This document shows positions 7,935 to 15,397 of a stretch of DNA of 21,887 bases, piece after piece; within the stretch, counting starts at the first letter, position 1, and every line of letters starts with the position of its first letter. The notes under the pieces were generated by a model. The model was not told the origin of the DNA, searched no databases, and saw nothing but the letters and a program-made list of their open reading frames with translations. The position numbers and the translations under genes were made by a program. Source of the DNA: Phycisphaeraceae bacterium (GTDB taxonomy: Bacteria; Planctomycetota; Phycisphaerae; Phycisphaerales; Phycisphaeraceae); the NCBI GenBank assembly GCA_020850375.1, contig JADZET010000206.1, positions 1 to 21,887 on the forward strand, in the 5' to 3' direction.

Positions 7935-10229
7935 TCATTCACCATCCTTCTCACCGGCGACCCGGTAGAGAACGCCCGTTCGTCCCGGAGTTGCCACGGA
8001 CGTGGCCGTCACGTCGCCGCGCTGCACCAGCGTCTCGACCAGGTCCCTAAAGTCCTTGGTCTTCATTTTCATGCGCTTGAGCAGCACGCTGTGAGGCAGT
8101 TCGCATCCCGGCGCTTCGCGCAGCTTGCGGACGAGCTTGAGGCACTCGGCATGGAACGGGTTCTCCGCCACGTAATTGGCCGCCAGGAACAACTGCCGGC
8201 GGGTCTGGTGCATGGCGAACGCGCTGGCCCATTCGACAGCCGGCAGGTCGATCACGGGGTCCTCGTGGTTGGCGCTGCAGGCATGGAGCAGGGCCAGCTT
8301 CTTGACGTTCTCGTGCGTGCGTGACCACGCCACGCGGGCGACCTCGTCGTTGCGGGCGTGGGCCTGGTCGTACTCAGCCTCGGCCTGGCGCTGCAGGTCT
8401 GTAATGGCCCGCCCGGCCTCGGGCGTACAGGGCACGACGCGCGGCTCGGGATGCACCTCGAGCAGGTTGGCCCGCCGGGTGCCCGGCTGGTACTCCGCCC
8501 ACCAGCGGGCGGCCTGGAGCACGGGTTCAGGCAGGTGGCGGGCGCTTCCGGGGGACTGGCCCTCGCCGCGTTTGCCGATGTCCACGACGATCAGGCGGGC
8601 GAAGAAGCCGTTGGTCAACATCCGCTGGCTCAGCGACTCGTAGAAGTACTGCGGTGTGGCCGTGCCGAAGAGCGTCAGGTGCGGCTGGTCGATGTGGGCC
8701 GCTTCCTTCTGACCGGCCTTGACGCGGATGGGGTAGACGTCGTTGGCCGAGGTGTAGAGCGTCAGGAGGATGTTGGGGATCGACTCGCGACGATTCTCGC
8801 GGTCGAGGTTGATCTGGCGCAGCACGCCGTCCATCTCGTCGTTCTGGAACAGCATGGCGCTCGTGCGGGCCAGGGCGTCCTGGATACCCTCGCCGCTGGC
8901 GAACTTGTCGCCCAGGGCGGCCACGTGGCCGATCTCGAACAGCACGCGGGCATTGACCTTGCGGGGGAAGTCCTTGCCGGTTCCGCTGGAGGCCAGGGCA
9001 AGCAGGTAGAGATTGGGCCGCAGATCTCCCTGATCGCAGACCTTGCGGCCGCACAGGTAGGACTGCAGAGCCATCGCCCCGCAGAAGGCCAAGCCGATGT
9101 TCGGGTAGGGCGCATTGGCCAGCGTGAACGCCATGACCTGGGCGATGAAACCCGGCACATGAAAGAGCTGCTCGGGGATCGGCCCGGGATCACCCGGTAG
9201 GTCGCTCTCCGAGGGGGCCGTATCACTGTTCGTGGGGGTAGGGCCTACAACCGTGCCCAGCAGGCGTGAAATATCCACTCCGGGGTGACATTGCGGCGGA
9301 CCATCGCCGCCGTAGCCGAGTTCACGCAGCAGACGGGCCGCCTGCTCGAAATCCCCGCCGCAGTTGAGCAAGGTGAAGACCGAGAAGGGGCTGTAGGCCT
9401 TGCCCGGAGCAAAGGGCGCGGCGTTCGAGCTGAAGACATAGAACACCCGGTCCTTGAGCGTGGCGGACCAGCCCGTGTTCTTGCCCGGCCGCCGCCAATA
9501 CTCGTTCTGGCCGCCTCGGACGCACACCCAGCCGTGCTGCTCGAGCACCGCGCGGGGGTCACCGCGGCGGTTGAAGTCATCCCCCGGCCTGTCACCGACC
9601 ACGGCGGGCTGCCCCCCCTCCGGGGGCGGGGGTGGGGTCAGAGGGCCGTCGACCACCGGCGGCAGATACTCGTTCAACTCCCAGGCCGCCTGCAGCAGAA
9701 CATCACGCTCGGGTTCCGCCAGGCGCGGCAGGTTGCATAGATCGCCCTGGACGACCTCGTACCCCTGCGTCGGGGCGCACAGGAAGAGCCCCCCTTCGCC
9801 ACGGGTCTCGATGAGCGTGACGACCCTGGTACCCACCGCGCGTTGGGCGAGCTTGAGGTTGCCGCAGACCGGCGCCTCGCTGCGGTAGATCACGTGCCGA
9901 CCACCCGAGGGGGTGATCTCGACGACGAGTTTGGCCCGCAGGTCGAGCGGCAGGTGGTCCCACCAGGCGGCAAATCGCTCGCCGCCGGCATCGAAGTCGA
10001 TGATCTCCGCGTGACCCGAGGCCTGGCCGCAGAGCACACAGATCGCATCGGGGCCGCTCCGGGGGTCGACCATCCATGCCGACAGCTCGGCCGCCGTCGG
10101 CAGCCTCTGCTGATACTGCTTCCAGCGGCCCACGGCGGGACGTTTCTCGGCCCGACGGGCAGGCAGCACGCACAAGCCAGCCGCCAGATACGCCCGAGCG
10201 GCTTCGGCAATGGACATCGTCTCAGCCAC
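7935..10229 (-). CDS. Prim-Pol / DUF3987 replication protein
   Basis: This 764-residue protein joins two replication modules. Residues 5-190 resemble the bifunctional primase-polymerase domain (PF09250), with metal-binding-like EIIDFDAGGE (Asp78, Asp80) and TPSGGRH (106-112). Residues about 353-620 resemble DUF3987 (PF13148), a P-loop helicase-like ATPase, with Walker A ASSGTGKD (413-420) and an acidic Walker B-like MLFQNDEMD (459-467). A proline/glycine-rich linker at 196-206 separates the two. Together they would prime and unwind DNA at the element's origin. The start is GTG 10229, overlapping the previous stop by eight bases; ATG 10217 is a reasonable alternative. The frame contains a copy of CCCCCGGAAG (8545-8554), read as Ser-Pro-Gly-Ser. 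The domain calls are recognition from memory, without a search. Confidence 0.87.
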   Translation of the reverse strand: MAETMSIAEAARAYLAAGLCVLPARRAEKRPAVGRWKQYQQRLPTAAELSAWMVDPRSGPDAICVLCGQASGHAEIIDFDAGGERFAAWWDHLPLDLRAKLVVEITPSGGRHVIYRSEAPVCGNLKLAQRAVGTRVVTLIETRGEGGLFLCAPTQGYEVVQGDLCNLPRLAEPERDVLLQAAWELNEYLPPVVDGPLTPPPPPEGGQPAVVGDRPGDDFNRRGDPRAVLEQHGWVCVRGGQNEYWRRPGKNTGWSATLKDRVFYVFSSNAAPFAPGKAYSPFSVFTLLNCGGDFEQAARLLRELGYGGDGPPQCHPGVDISRLLGTVVGPTPTNSDTAPSESDLPGDPGPIPEQLFHVPGFIAQVMAFTLANAPYPNIGLAFCGAMALQSYLCGRKVCDQGDLRPNLYLLALASSGTGKDFPRKVNARVLFEIGHVAALGDKFASGEGIQDALARTSAMLFQNDEMDGVLRQINLDRENRRESIPNILLTLYTSANDVYPIRVKAGQKEAAHIDQPHLTLFGTATPQYFYESLSQRMLTNGFFARLIVVDIGKRGEGQSPGSARHLPEPVLQAARWWAEYQPGTRRANLLEVHPEPRVVPCTPEAGRAITDLQRQAEAEYDQAHARNDEVARVAWSRTHENVKKLALLHACSANHEDPVIDLPAVEWASAFAMHQTRRQLFLAANYVAENPFHAECLKLVRKLREAPGCELPHSVLLKRMKMKTKDFRDLVETLVQRGDVTATSVATPGRTGVLYRVAGEKDGE

Positions 10230-10548
10230 GCGTGACTCTCACCTCCACGGCTTCGAGGTTGCAGCGGAAGTGCCAGAACATCCGCAGCGCCTGGCGTGTG
10301 ATCGGGAACGGCTCGGGCGGATCATCGATCTGTTGGATGTCGCACTCATGGGCCCGCTGGACCATAAGTTCGAGGTCCGCCAGCTCGATGCGCTTGACCA
10401 CCTCGAGGACTTTCGCCACACGCTCGGCGGTATCCGGGGTATCCGGGGTGTCCGGGGGGGCCGGATTGTCAGGCCTTACACATGCGATGGGCGTCGCCTT
10501 AGAACGGGATGTCGTCCTGCGGCCAGGCCAGGGCGGGAAGGTCGGCAT
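10222..10548 (-). CDS. Small hypothetical protein with TPD repeats
   Basis: The C-terminal 65 residues (VAKVLEVVKRIELADLELM ... EPFPITRQALRMFWHFRCN ... VEVRV) look like a real, mostly helical protein. They are preceded by PPDTPDTPDTAE, encoded by a tandem nine-base repeat (copies of TATCCGGGG/TGTCCGGGG on the plus strand near 10430-10460). The start is unclear. The first ATG, at 10548, would overlap the helicase gene by 50 bases. The only good in-frame start after the helicase stop is GTG 10419, which would drop the repeats. The stop overlaps the start of the Prim-Pol gene, so it is coupled to replication. Family not recognised. Confidence 0.6.
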   Translation of the reverse strand: MPTFPPWPGRRTTSRSKATPIACVRPDNPAPPDTPDTPDTAERVAKVLEVVKRIELADLELMVQRAHECDIQQIDDPPEPFPITRQALRMFWHFRCNLEAVEVRVTRG

Positions 10549-12205
10549 TTGAGGTTTCGTCCCGGCCGTCGAGGCGTGGGGGGATGGGGCCTAACCTGTA
10601 GTCCGTGATGCGGTCGTACTTCTCTCCGGCCACCGACCGGACGGTGATGGCGTGGGTCGGCGCCAGAGCGTCAGCCTCCGCCAACTCGACCGCCGACTCA
10701 GCTGTGTCAGGTGGCGGCTCATTCGATCGCGCCCGCCACCAGGCCTCGAATTTGCCCCGCGCATATCCGTTGCGGGGGTGCTCAGGGCAGACCCACTCGC
10801 TGCGGTAGTCGTTGAAGCCGACCCGGTACTCGACGCGCATCGTCTTGGGGGCGTCCGGGGGCGCGTCGCGCTTGACGTGGACGCTGTAGTAGACTCCCGT
10901 GACCGCGTGTTCCGCCTCGGTCACTTCACCCGAGAGAATGCCTCCGGCGTGGGCCTGAGCATCGTGCGTCCGCCGTTCAGGGGGCGGGAATTCACATCCA
11001 CACTCCGGGCAGAGGCTGTAGGCCGCGTGGACCACCGCCTGGCACTGCGGGCACTCCTTCGCCGGCGCCCCCCCGCCCCCGGAAGTCCCGCCCCCGGAAG
11101 CACGATCCTTGATCTCCAGGGCATCGACCGGCCCGTGCCGGACGATGTTGCCCCCGAAATCCAGCACCAGGCAGTTCTCTTTGCCCGGGTGCAGACGGAA
11201 GCCCCGCCCCACCATCTGGTAATACAAACCCGGCGAGTTCGTCGGCCGCAAGAGGGCCACACAATCGACGTTGGGTGCGTCGAACCCGGTCGTCAGCACG
11301 TTGACGTTGACCAGGTACTTCAGGTCCCCCTCCCGAAAACGCCTCAGGACCTGGTCCCGAAAGACACTCGGCGTGTCGCCACAGACAAACCCACACTCGC
11401 GGCCCATCTCGCCCAGGACACGCTGGACGTGCAGGGCGTGCTGCACACCGGCAGCGAAAATTAGGACCGAACGCCGGTCCTGCGTGCAGCTAGCAATCTC
11501 CCGGCAGGCCGAGCGGACCAGCGCATCATCGTCCATCAGAGCTTCGACCTCGCCTGCGATGAACTCGCCACCCCTCAGATGCAGGCCCTGGAAGTCTGCC
11601 TTGCGGCTGCCGGCCTTGGTCTTGAGCGGGCAGAGATAGCCCTGCACGATCAGTTCACGCACGCCCACCTCATAGCAGACGCGGTTGAGCAGGCCCCCGG
11701 AAGAGCAGATCATTCCGCTGGTCATGCGGTACGGCGTGGCGGTTAGGCCAATCAGACGCACGTGGGGATTCACCACCCGGGCCTCGGCCAGGAATGTGCG
11801 GTACATCCCTTCCCCTTCCGGGGGCAGCATGTGGGCCTCGTCGATGAGAATCAGGTCGAAGCGATCGAGCTCGGCGGCACGTTTATAGATGCTCTGGATG
11901 CCGGCGACGATGATCGGGTGCTCGGTGTCTCGGCTCTTAAGCCCGGCTGAGTAGACGCCAATCTGATTCCAGAGGTCCGGGGCCATGGTGTGGAGCTTGT
12001 CCACCGCCTGCTCGAGCAGTTCCTTGACGTGGGCGAGGATCAGCACACGCCCATCCCACTGCTGCACGACGTCTCGGCAGATCGTGGCCATCACCGGCGT
12101 CTTGCCGCCGGCCGTGGGGATGACCACGCAGGGGTGGTCGTCCCGCGTGCGCAGGTGGTCGTACACGGCGGCGACCGCCTCGGCCTGGTACGGGCGCAGC
12201 TCCAT
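10499..12205 (-). CDS. DEAD/DEAH-box SF2 helicase with zinc ribbon
   Basis: A 568-residue ATP-dependent helicase. Visible motifs are motif I IPTAGGKT (29-36), motif II DEAH (122-125), motif III TATP (155-158) and motif VI QMVGRGFRLHPGK (330-342), with a helicase C domain between. A four-cysteine zinc ribbon CPQCQ...CPECGC follows at 385-404, then a C-terminal domain of about 150 residues with a Trp-rich patch. This layout is standard in phage replication helicases of the RecG/UvsW-like or ResIII-like group. The start ATG 12205 overlaps the RusA stop (TGATG) and has GGAG upstream. The linker before the zinc ribbon (369-380, Ser/Gly-rich) is encoded by two CCCCCGGAAG decamers. It probably unwinds or remodels replication or recombination intermediates. 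Confidence 0.9.
   Translation of the reverse strand: MELRPYQAEAVAAVYDHLRTRDDHPCVVIPTAGGKTPVMATICRDVVQQWDGRVLILAHVKELLEQAVDKLHTMAPDLWNQIGVYSAGLKSRDTEHPIIVAGIQSIYKRAAELDRFDLILIDEAHMLPPEGEGMYRTFLAEARVVNPHVRLIGLTATPYRMTSGMICSSGGLLNRVCYEVGVRELIVQGYLCPLKTKAGSRKADFQGLHLRGGEFIAGEVEALMDDDALVRSACREIASCTQDRRSVLIFAAGVQHALHVQRVLGEMGRECGFVCGDTPSVFRDQVLRRFREGDLKYLVNVNVLTTGFDAPNVDCVALLRPTNSPGLYYQMVGRGFRLHPGKENCLVLDFGGNIVRHGPVDALEIKDRASGGGTSGGGGAPAKECPQCQAVVHAAYSLCPECGCEFPPPERRTHDAQAHAGGILSGEVTEAEHAVTGVYYSVHVKRDAPPDAPKTMRVEYRVGFNDYRSEWVCPEHPRNGYARGKFEAWWRARSNEPPPDTAESAVELAEADALAPTHAITVRSVAGEKYDRITDYRLGPIPPRLDGRDETSNADLPALAWPQDDIPF
11076..11100. repeat. Tandem pair of the CCCCCGGAAG dispersed decamer
   Basis: Two exact copies (11076-11085, 11091-11100) separated by TCCCG lie inside the helicase gene and encode its Ser/Gly-rich linker. 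Nine more exact copies, found by eye on either strand, are at 1068, 6250, 7590, 8545, 11694, 11815, 18081, 18670 and 20390. Near copies exist at about 3519, 12469, 14783, 18101 and 18686. Confidence 0.85.
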
Positions 12206-12606
12206 CAATTCATCTCCGCGCCACAGACCGGGCATTGCGCCAGGGGGAAGTCCATCACCCGCACCCCCAAGCGTCCGTCAGGCACGACTTCGCAGCGGCG
12301 TGTGACCAGCAGGTCAACCTGGCTGTCGTCCTCGTAAACACCCGCATACTCGAGAGCGTCGAGCACAGGCTTTTGGAGGTTGTCCAGGTCGCGCCGCCGC
12401 CGGTCCGGCGGGAAGGCGTCCATGGCCAGGGCGATCCGGCCGCCGGAGGGCGGTTTGCGAGGCCCGCCGCCGTTTCCGGGGGCGGGGGCCAGGAGGGCGC
12501 AGACGTCCCTGCGGAACGCCCTGCCCTCCTGGCTGATCACCGTGCGGCCCCGAAAGTAGCGCCAGTAGTGGTTGATGCTCGGGGGATAGGGGAGCGTCAA
12601 GATCAC
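12205..12606 (-). CDS. rusA: RusA-family Holliday junction resolvase
   Basis: This nuclease cuts four-way DNA junctions symmetrically. The 133-residue product begins ILTLPYPPSINHYWRYFRG, the usual RusA opening (PF05866), and has the catalytic Asp cluster RRRDLDNLQKPVLDAL (Asp73, Asp75) and YEDDSQV (Asp93/94). The C-terminus ends in CPVCGAEMN, a CxxC not present in classical RusA. A glycine/proline-rich loop at 40-56 contains a near copy of the repeated decamer. Start GTG 12606 overlaps the previous stop (GTGA). The upstream in-frame extension to 12750 is out of phase with any plausible protein and is rejected. It belongs with the recombination genes just upstream. Confidence 0.88.
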   Translation of the reverse strand: MILTLPYPPSINHYWRYFRGRTVISQEGRAFRRDVCALLAPAPGNGGGPRKPPSGGRIALAMDAFPPDRRRRDLDNLQKPVLDALEYAGVYEDDSQVDLLVTRRCEVVPDGRLGVRVMDFPLAQCPVCGAEMN

Positions 12607-12893
12607 GCCGCTTGAGTCTCCCAGGGAATCTCGGCCACGAGGTCGTCGGTTCGTTCCCCCTCTCGACGAGACTCGTCGAGACACATCAGCGCCGATTCTG
12701 CCCTCGAGCGGCTGGCGAACTCCTTTCGGCATGAGAAGTCCTTGGTCCAAATCAGTCCGTCGAACGGCTCCCGACTCATCCAGTGGCCGAACTCCGGATC
12801 GTGGATGCAGTAAAAGGTGCGAACGACGGCGCCCTCGCAGGTTTCGACGATCTCCACAACGCGTTCTTTGAATGACTCTTCGTCGGGGTTCAT
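12603..12893 (-). CDS. Small hypothetical protein in recombination operon
   Basis: A 96-residue protein with a central patterned core (VVRTFYCIHDPEFGHWMSRE then GLIWTKDFSCRKEF) and charged ends. ATG 12893 is preceded by AAGGAG ten bases upstream, deciding the start over upstream TTG 12899. It stands 14 bp after the DUF669 gene, and its stop overlaps RusA's GTG. I do not recognise a family. Membership of the operon suggests a replication or recombination accessory function. Confidence 0.72.
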   Translation of the reverse strand: MNPDEESFKERVVEIVETCEGAVVRTFYCIHDPEFGHWMSREPFDGLIWTKDFSCRKEFASRSRAESALMCLDESRREGERTDDLVAEIPWETQAA

Positions 12894-12907
12894 GATCAAC
12901 AGTCTCC

Positions 12908-13366
12908 TTAGCGTTTCCAGGGCGGGGTGTTGCTGGTCGTCGGAGCCTGCTGCGGCTTGCCCGCGGCGGCAGCCTTGGGCTCGTAGCCCTTGACCTCGTT
13001 GGTCAGCTCACCGGTGTCCTCGCGCTTCTTCACCTTGACGGTGATCAGCAGCGGCAGGTTGTGCAGTTCGACGCTGTCGCGTGGCTGCATGACCCCCACG
13101 GCGTGGCAGACGGCCGACAGCTCCGAGCGGGCGATCTTGACCGCTGTGGCGTTGGGGTTGTTCAGGTTCAGCCGCGCCCAAAGGACGCGACCCCGGAACT
13201 CACCCTCCATGATGGTGAAGGTCAACTGCAGGTAGCTGCCGCTGCCATTCTTGGTCGGCTTCATCTCCGACTCGGCGATGGCCGCCAGGTACTTGCCGGC
13301 CGGGATGGGGTCGAACGAGGCGTTGGGCTCGACTTCATGGGCGTTGAATCCATTGAGATTGGCCAC
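12908..13366 (-). CDS. DUF669 ssDNA-binding-type protein
   Basis: The 152-residue product has the DUF669 (PF05037) pattern: FDPIPAGKYLAAIAESEMKP, then YLQLTFTIMEGEFRGRVLWA, RLNLNNPNA, and a C-terminal low-complexity tail ending PPWKR. Members of this family sit beside phage single-strand annealing or Sak4 recombinases and are thought to bind ssDNA (SSB-like). Here it lies three bases after the Sak4 gene, consistent with that partnership. ATG 13366 is preceded by AAGGAGAAC. Function as an SSB analogue is inferred from family context. Confidence 0.85.
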   Translation of the reverse strand: MANLNGFNAHEVEPNASFDPIPAGKYLAAIAESEMKPTKNGSGSYLQLTFTIMEGEFRGRVLWARLNLNNPNATAVKIARSELSAVCHAVGVMQPRDSVELHNLPLLITVKVKKREDTGELTNEVKGYEPKAAAAGKPQQAPTTSNTPPWKR

Positions 13367-13369
13367 GGA

Positions 13370-14104
13370 TCAGTTCTCCTTGTCAGGGGTGATTGAATGG
13401 GTCAGGGCGTGCATCAGCGCCGGCCACGAGAGGGGCAGTTCGACCGGCAGCGAATAGCGGTTCTTGGCCAGCACCACGTTGGTGCCCTCGGTCCGCAGGA
13501 ATCGCCGCTCGCCCTCGCGGGCCGCGTAGAGCACGGCGTCGGCCCACTCGATAAAGGGCGCGGCGATCCAGTGGGGTAGATCAGGAGCGGCCAACCGCAG
13601 GTCGAACCCTTCCGGGGTGGTCATCTTGGTGTTGGCTGCGTGCGCCAGCAGGATCACCGCCAGGCCGCTGTTGGCCACGGCATTGAGCATGGGCAGCACG
13701 TCGCGGTAGACGATGTTCTGGACGATCTCTCGGGCCTTGAAATAGCCGCCGTGGGCCGTGCCCAGCGTGTTGGTGATGTCGCTGGGGGATTTGTCGTCGA
13801 GGTCCACCACCACGTGCTCGACGATCCGCTGGATCATCCAGTCGATCGTGTCGATGGCCACGGCCGCGACACCCTCGGGCGGGGTCGAGGCGATCTCGGC
13901 CAGCCAAGCTCGCATCTCCGGCCAGGACTGCAGGTACGGCGTGCGCCGCAGCCCCGGCACCGCGCCGGACCCGTTCTCGCAGTCGATCAAGATGGCCCCC
14001 GCCGAGGCGGCAAACGTCGTCTTGCCGACGCCCGGCTGGCCGTACACGATCATCTTCGGCGGCGCCGGCGTGGTGGTGGTGATCAATGAATCCAGTAGTG
14101 ACAT
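13370..14104 (-). CDS. Sak4-like RecA-fold recombinase ATPase
   Basis: A 244-residue ATP-binding protein of the AAA_24 (PF13479) type, with Walker A GQPGVGKT at 22-29 and a Walker B-like strand AAVAIDTI at 80-87. The rest of the fold (LGTAHGGYFKAREIVQNIV, then GLAVILLAHAA with its conserved His) matches Sak4-type phage recombinases. These are RecA-like single-strand annealing proteins that act with a phage SSB. The neighbours support that: a RecE-like nuclease before it, DUF669 after it, then RusA. A 173-bp gap upstream holds the inverted-repeat segment described separately. The start is ATG 14104. Confidence 0.87.
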   Translation of the reverse strand: MSLLDSLITTTTPAPPKMIVYGQPGVGKTTFAASAGAILIDCENGSGAVPGLRRTPYLQSWPEMRAWLAEIASTPPEGVAAVAIDTIDWMIQRIVEHVVVDLDDKSPSDITNTLGTAHGGYFKAREIVQNIVYRDVLPMLNAVANSGLAVILLAHAANTKMTTPEGFDLRLAAPDLPHWIAAPFIEWADAVLYAAREGERRFLRTEGTNVVLAKNRYSLPVELPLSWPALMHALTHSITPDKEN

Positions 14105-14161
14105 AGAAGGTTCCTTGGTTGAGAGGCTGTCGTTGGGCTGGGATCACATCTGAAGAACAAA

Positions 14162-14261
14162 AGCGCCCGGGCGGACGGAGAGAGGTCGGCCGTCATCCAT
14201 CCGGGGAGCGGAAAAGGCATCCATGCCGCCACGGCACAATCCACCGTTCCGCCCGGGCGCT
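14162..14261. repeat. 100-bp segment with perfect 14-bp inverted ends
   Basis: The arms AGCGCCCGGGCGGA (14162-14175) and TCCGCCCGGGCGCT (14248-14261) are perfect reverse complements, enclosing 72 bp. On the minus strand (operon sense) the distal arm is followed by TTTTGTTCTTC, as in a terminator. A 26-codon ORF starting MDAFSAPRMDDG begins inside the segment and ends past it. The segment fills the gap between the nuclease gene and Sak4. It could be an attenuator, a structured RNA or a small inverted-repeat element; both sides carry an AA dinucleotide. Confidence 0.75.
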
Positions 14262-14277
14262 AAGACATGCTTTGGGG

Positions 14278-15102
14278 CTACGTCACCTCGAGCACGCGGA
14301 TCGCCTCGTAGCCGGTCGGGAAGGCGTCGATCTCCCAGGCCCGCCGGAGCCGGCCGATGGCGGCCTCGTTCTCCTGGCGCGCGACCGCCAGCGTGTCGTC
14401 GCTGATTCGCCACACGCCGCACCGGTACGGCTCGGCCTTCTCGATGGCGATGATGTAGACGGGGACGAGTTCACCGATCGCCTTGCCCAGTACGGCCTGG
14501 TAGAAGGCGACCTGGTTGGCGTAGCACCGACGCTTGGCCTCGTTCTCGAACCAAGTCAGGTCAGCGGTGGTCTTGAGGTCCACGATTCCCCGGTGCGGAT
14601 GCGTCCAGTCGAGGCGGACCTGACAGGGCGTCTGGCAATAGCTCGTGCGGACGACACCCTCGGATCGCCCGTAGAGCAGCAGGTCCACGGCCTCATCGTT
14701 CATGGCCACGCCGCTGGCCAGATTCTCGATCAGCGCCAAATCATCATGGTGGACGCCCGGCTTACCTTGCTCCTCCGCCCACCCCCGGAACGCTTGGGTG
14801 TCCTTGCCGTAAGGCTTGCCCGTGGTCTTGTTAACGGGTCCGCCGAGCGCGAACTGCGCCTCATAGGCATCGCGTCCTTCGAGGATCCGGCAGTGTGTGG
14901 CCCGGCCGATCAGCATCGCCGGCGTGTCCTCATTCTGGATCAGGCCGAGCTGCTTCTTGCGGTAGAGCCAGGGGCAGAGCATGAAGTCGAGCAATTGATG
15001 GCTCGACAGGTACTCGCCGGCCCTGGCGTGGTACTCCTTGGCCGGCTCAGCGCTCAGCACGTCCAGGTCAATCAGCACGTCGTGTTCGTCGGCCTGCGGC
15101 AT
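14278..15102 (-). CDS. PD-(D/E)XK exonuclease, RecE/ExoVIII-like
   Basis: A 274-residue nuclease expected to resect 5' ends for phage recombination. The core motif is HRGIVDLKTT with Asp175 and Lys177 (D...(D/E)xK), preceded by LDW (Asp165) and IGRATHCRILEG (His70), as in putative exodeoxyribonuclease VIII proteins (PF12684). It leads the minus-strand operon; the Sak4, DUF669 and RusA genes follow. Upstream is the palindrome cluster that probably controls it. The start is ATG 15102, with CAAGGGAG upstream. The nuclease type is firm; the direction of resection is inferred from the family. Confidence 0.88.
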   Translation of the reverse strand: MPQADEHDVLIDLDVLSAEPAKEYHARAGEYLSSHQLLDFMLCPWLYRKKQLGLIQNEDTPAMLIGRATHCRILEGRDAYEAQFALGGPVNKTTGKPYGKDTQAFRGWAEEQGKPGVHHDDLALIENLASGVAMNDEAVDLLLYGRSEGVVRTSYCQTPCQVRLDWTHPHRGIVDLKTTADLTWFENEAKRRCYANQVAFYQAVLGKAIGELVPVYIIAIEKAEPYRCGVWRISDDTLAVARQENEAAIGRLRRAWEIDAFPTGYEAIRVLEVT

Positions 15103-15195
15103 AGTTGGACTCCCTTGCTTGGAGCAGCGGTCGCTGTCCCGCGTCCGTAGTGCCTATTGCCGCAGCGGCCGAGAACTTCGCCGTGCCATCCAAAA

Positions 15196-15279
15196 TCACA
15201 TGAGCGCTCACATGACGATCACGTGATCGCCATTGGCACCGGGGACACGTCATGTGACGCGCGCGTGACGGCCATGTGA
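15196..15279. promoter_or_regulatory. Cluster of TCACATGA/TCACGTGA palindromic sites
   Basis: There are four exact sites: TCACATGA at 15196-15203 and 15208-15215, TCACGTGA at 15219-15226, and TCATGTGA at 15250-15257, plus CCATGTGA (one mismatch) at 15272-15279. The first three are spaced 11-12 bp, about one helical turn. They lie between the leftward recombination operon and the rightward sigma-like operon, the usual place for repressor operators. The binding protein is unknown. Matching sites recur at 21064-21398. Confidence 0.7.
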
Positions 15280-15324
15280 TCTTCACCGTTCACATCCATG
15301 GCTAGATACGTGGCACAGGCTTGG

Positions 15325-15386
15325 CCGTGACCATCGCTTCTGTTGCTTCGGGACAGGCCCGAGCGAAACAGAAGCCCCGGTCACGG
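15325..15386 (+). promoter_or_regulatory. Structured leader hairpin at the sigma-like gene's RBS
   Basis: Three nested stems pair: CCGTGACC (15325-15332) with GGTCACGG (15379-15386); CTTCTGTT (15337-15344) with AACAGAAG (15367-15374); GCTTCGGG (15345-15352) with CCCGAGC (15358-15364, one bulge), around an ACAGG loop. The basal stem runs into the GGAGAG ribosome binding site (15385-15390), 7 nt before ATG 15398. Pairing could mask the site, suggesting translational control. Confidence 0.75.
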
Positions 15387-15397
15387 AGAGCCCAACC

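Noticed and set aside
14119..15150. 343-codon plus-strand frame over the nuclease
   Set aside because: Antisense to the PD-(D/E)XK gene with its catalytic motif; shadow composition.
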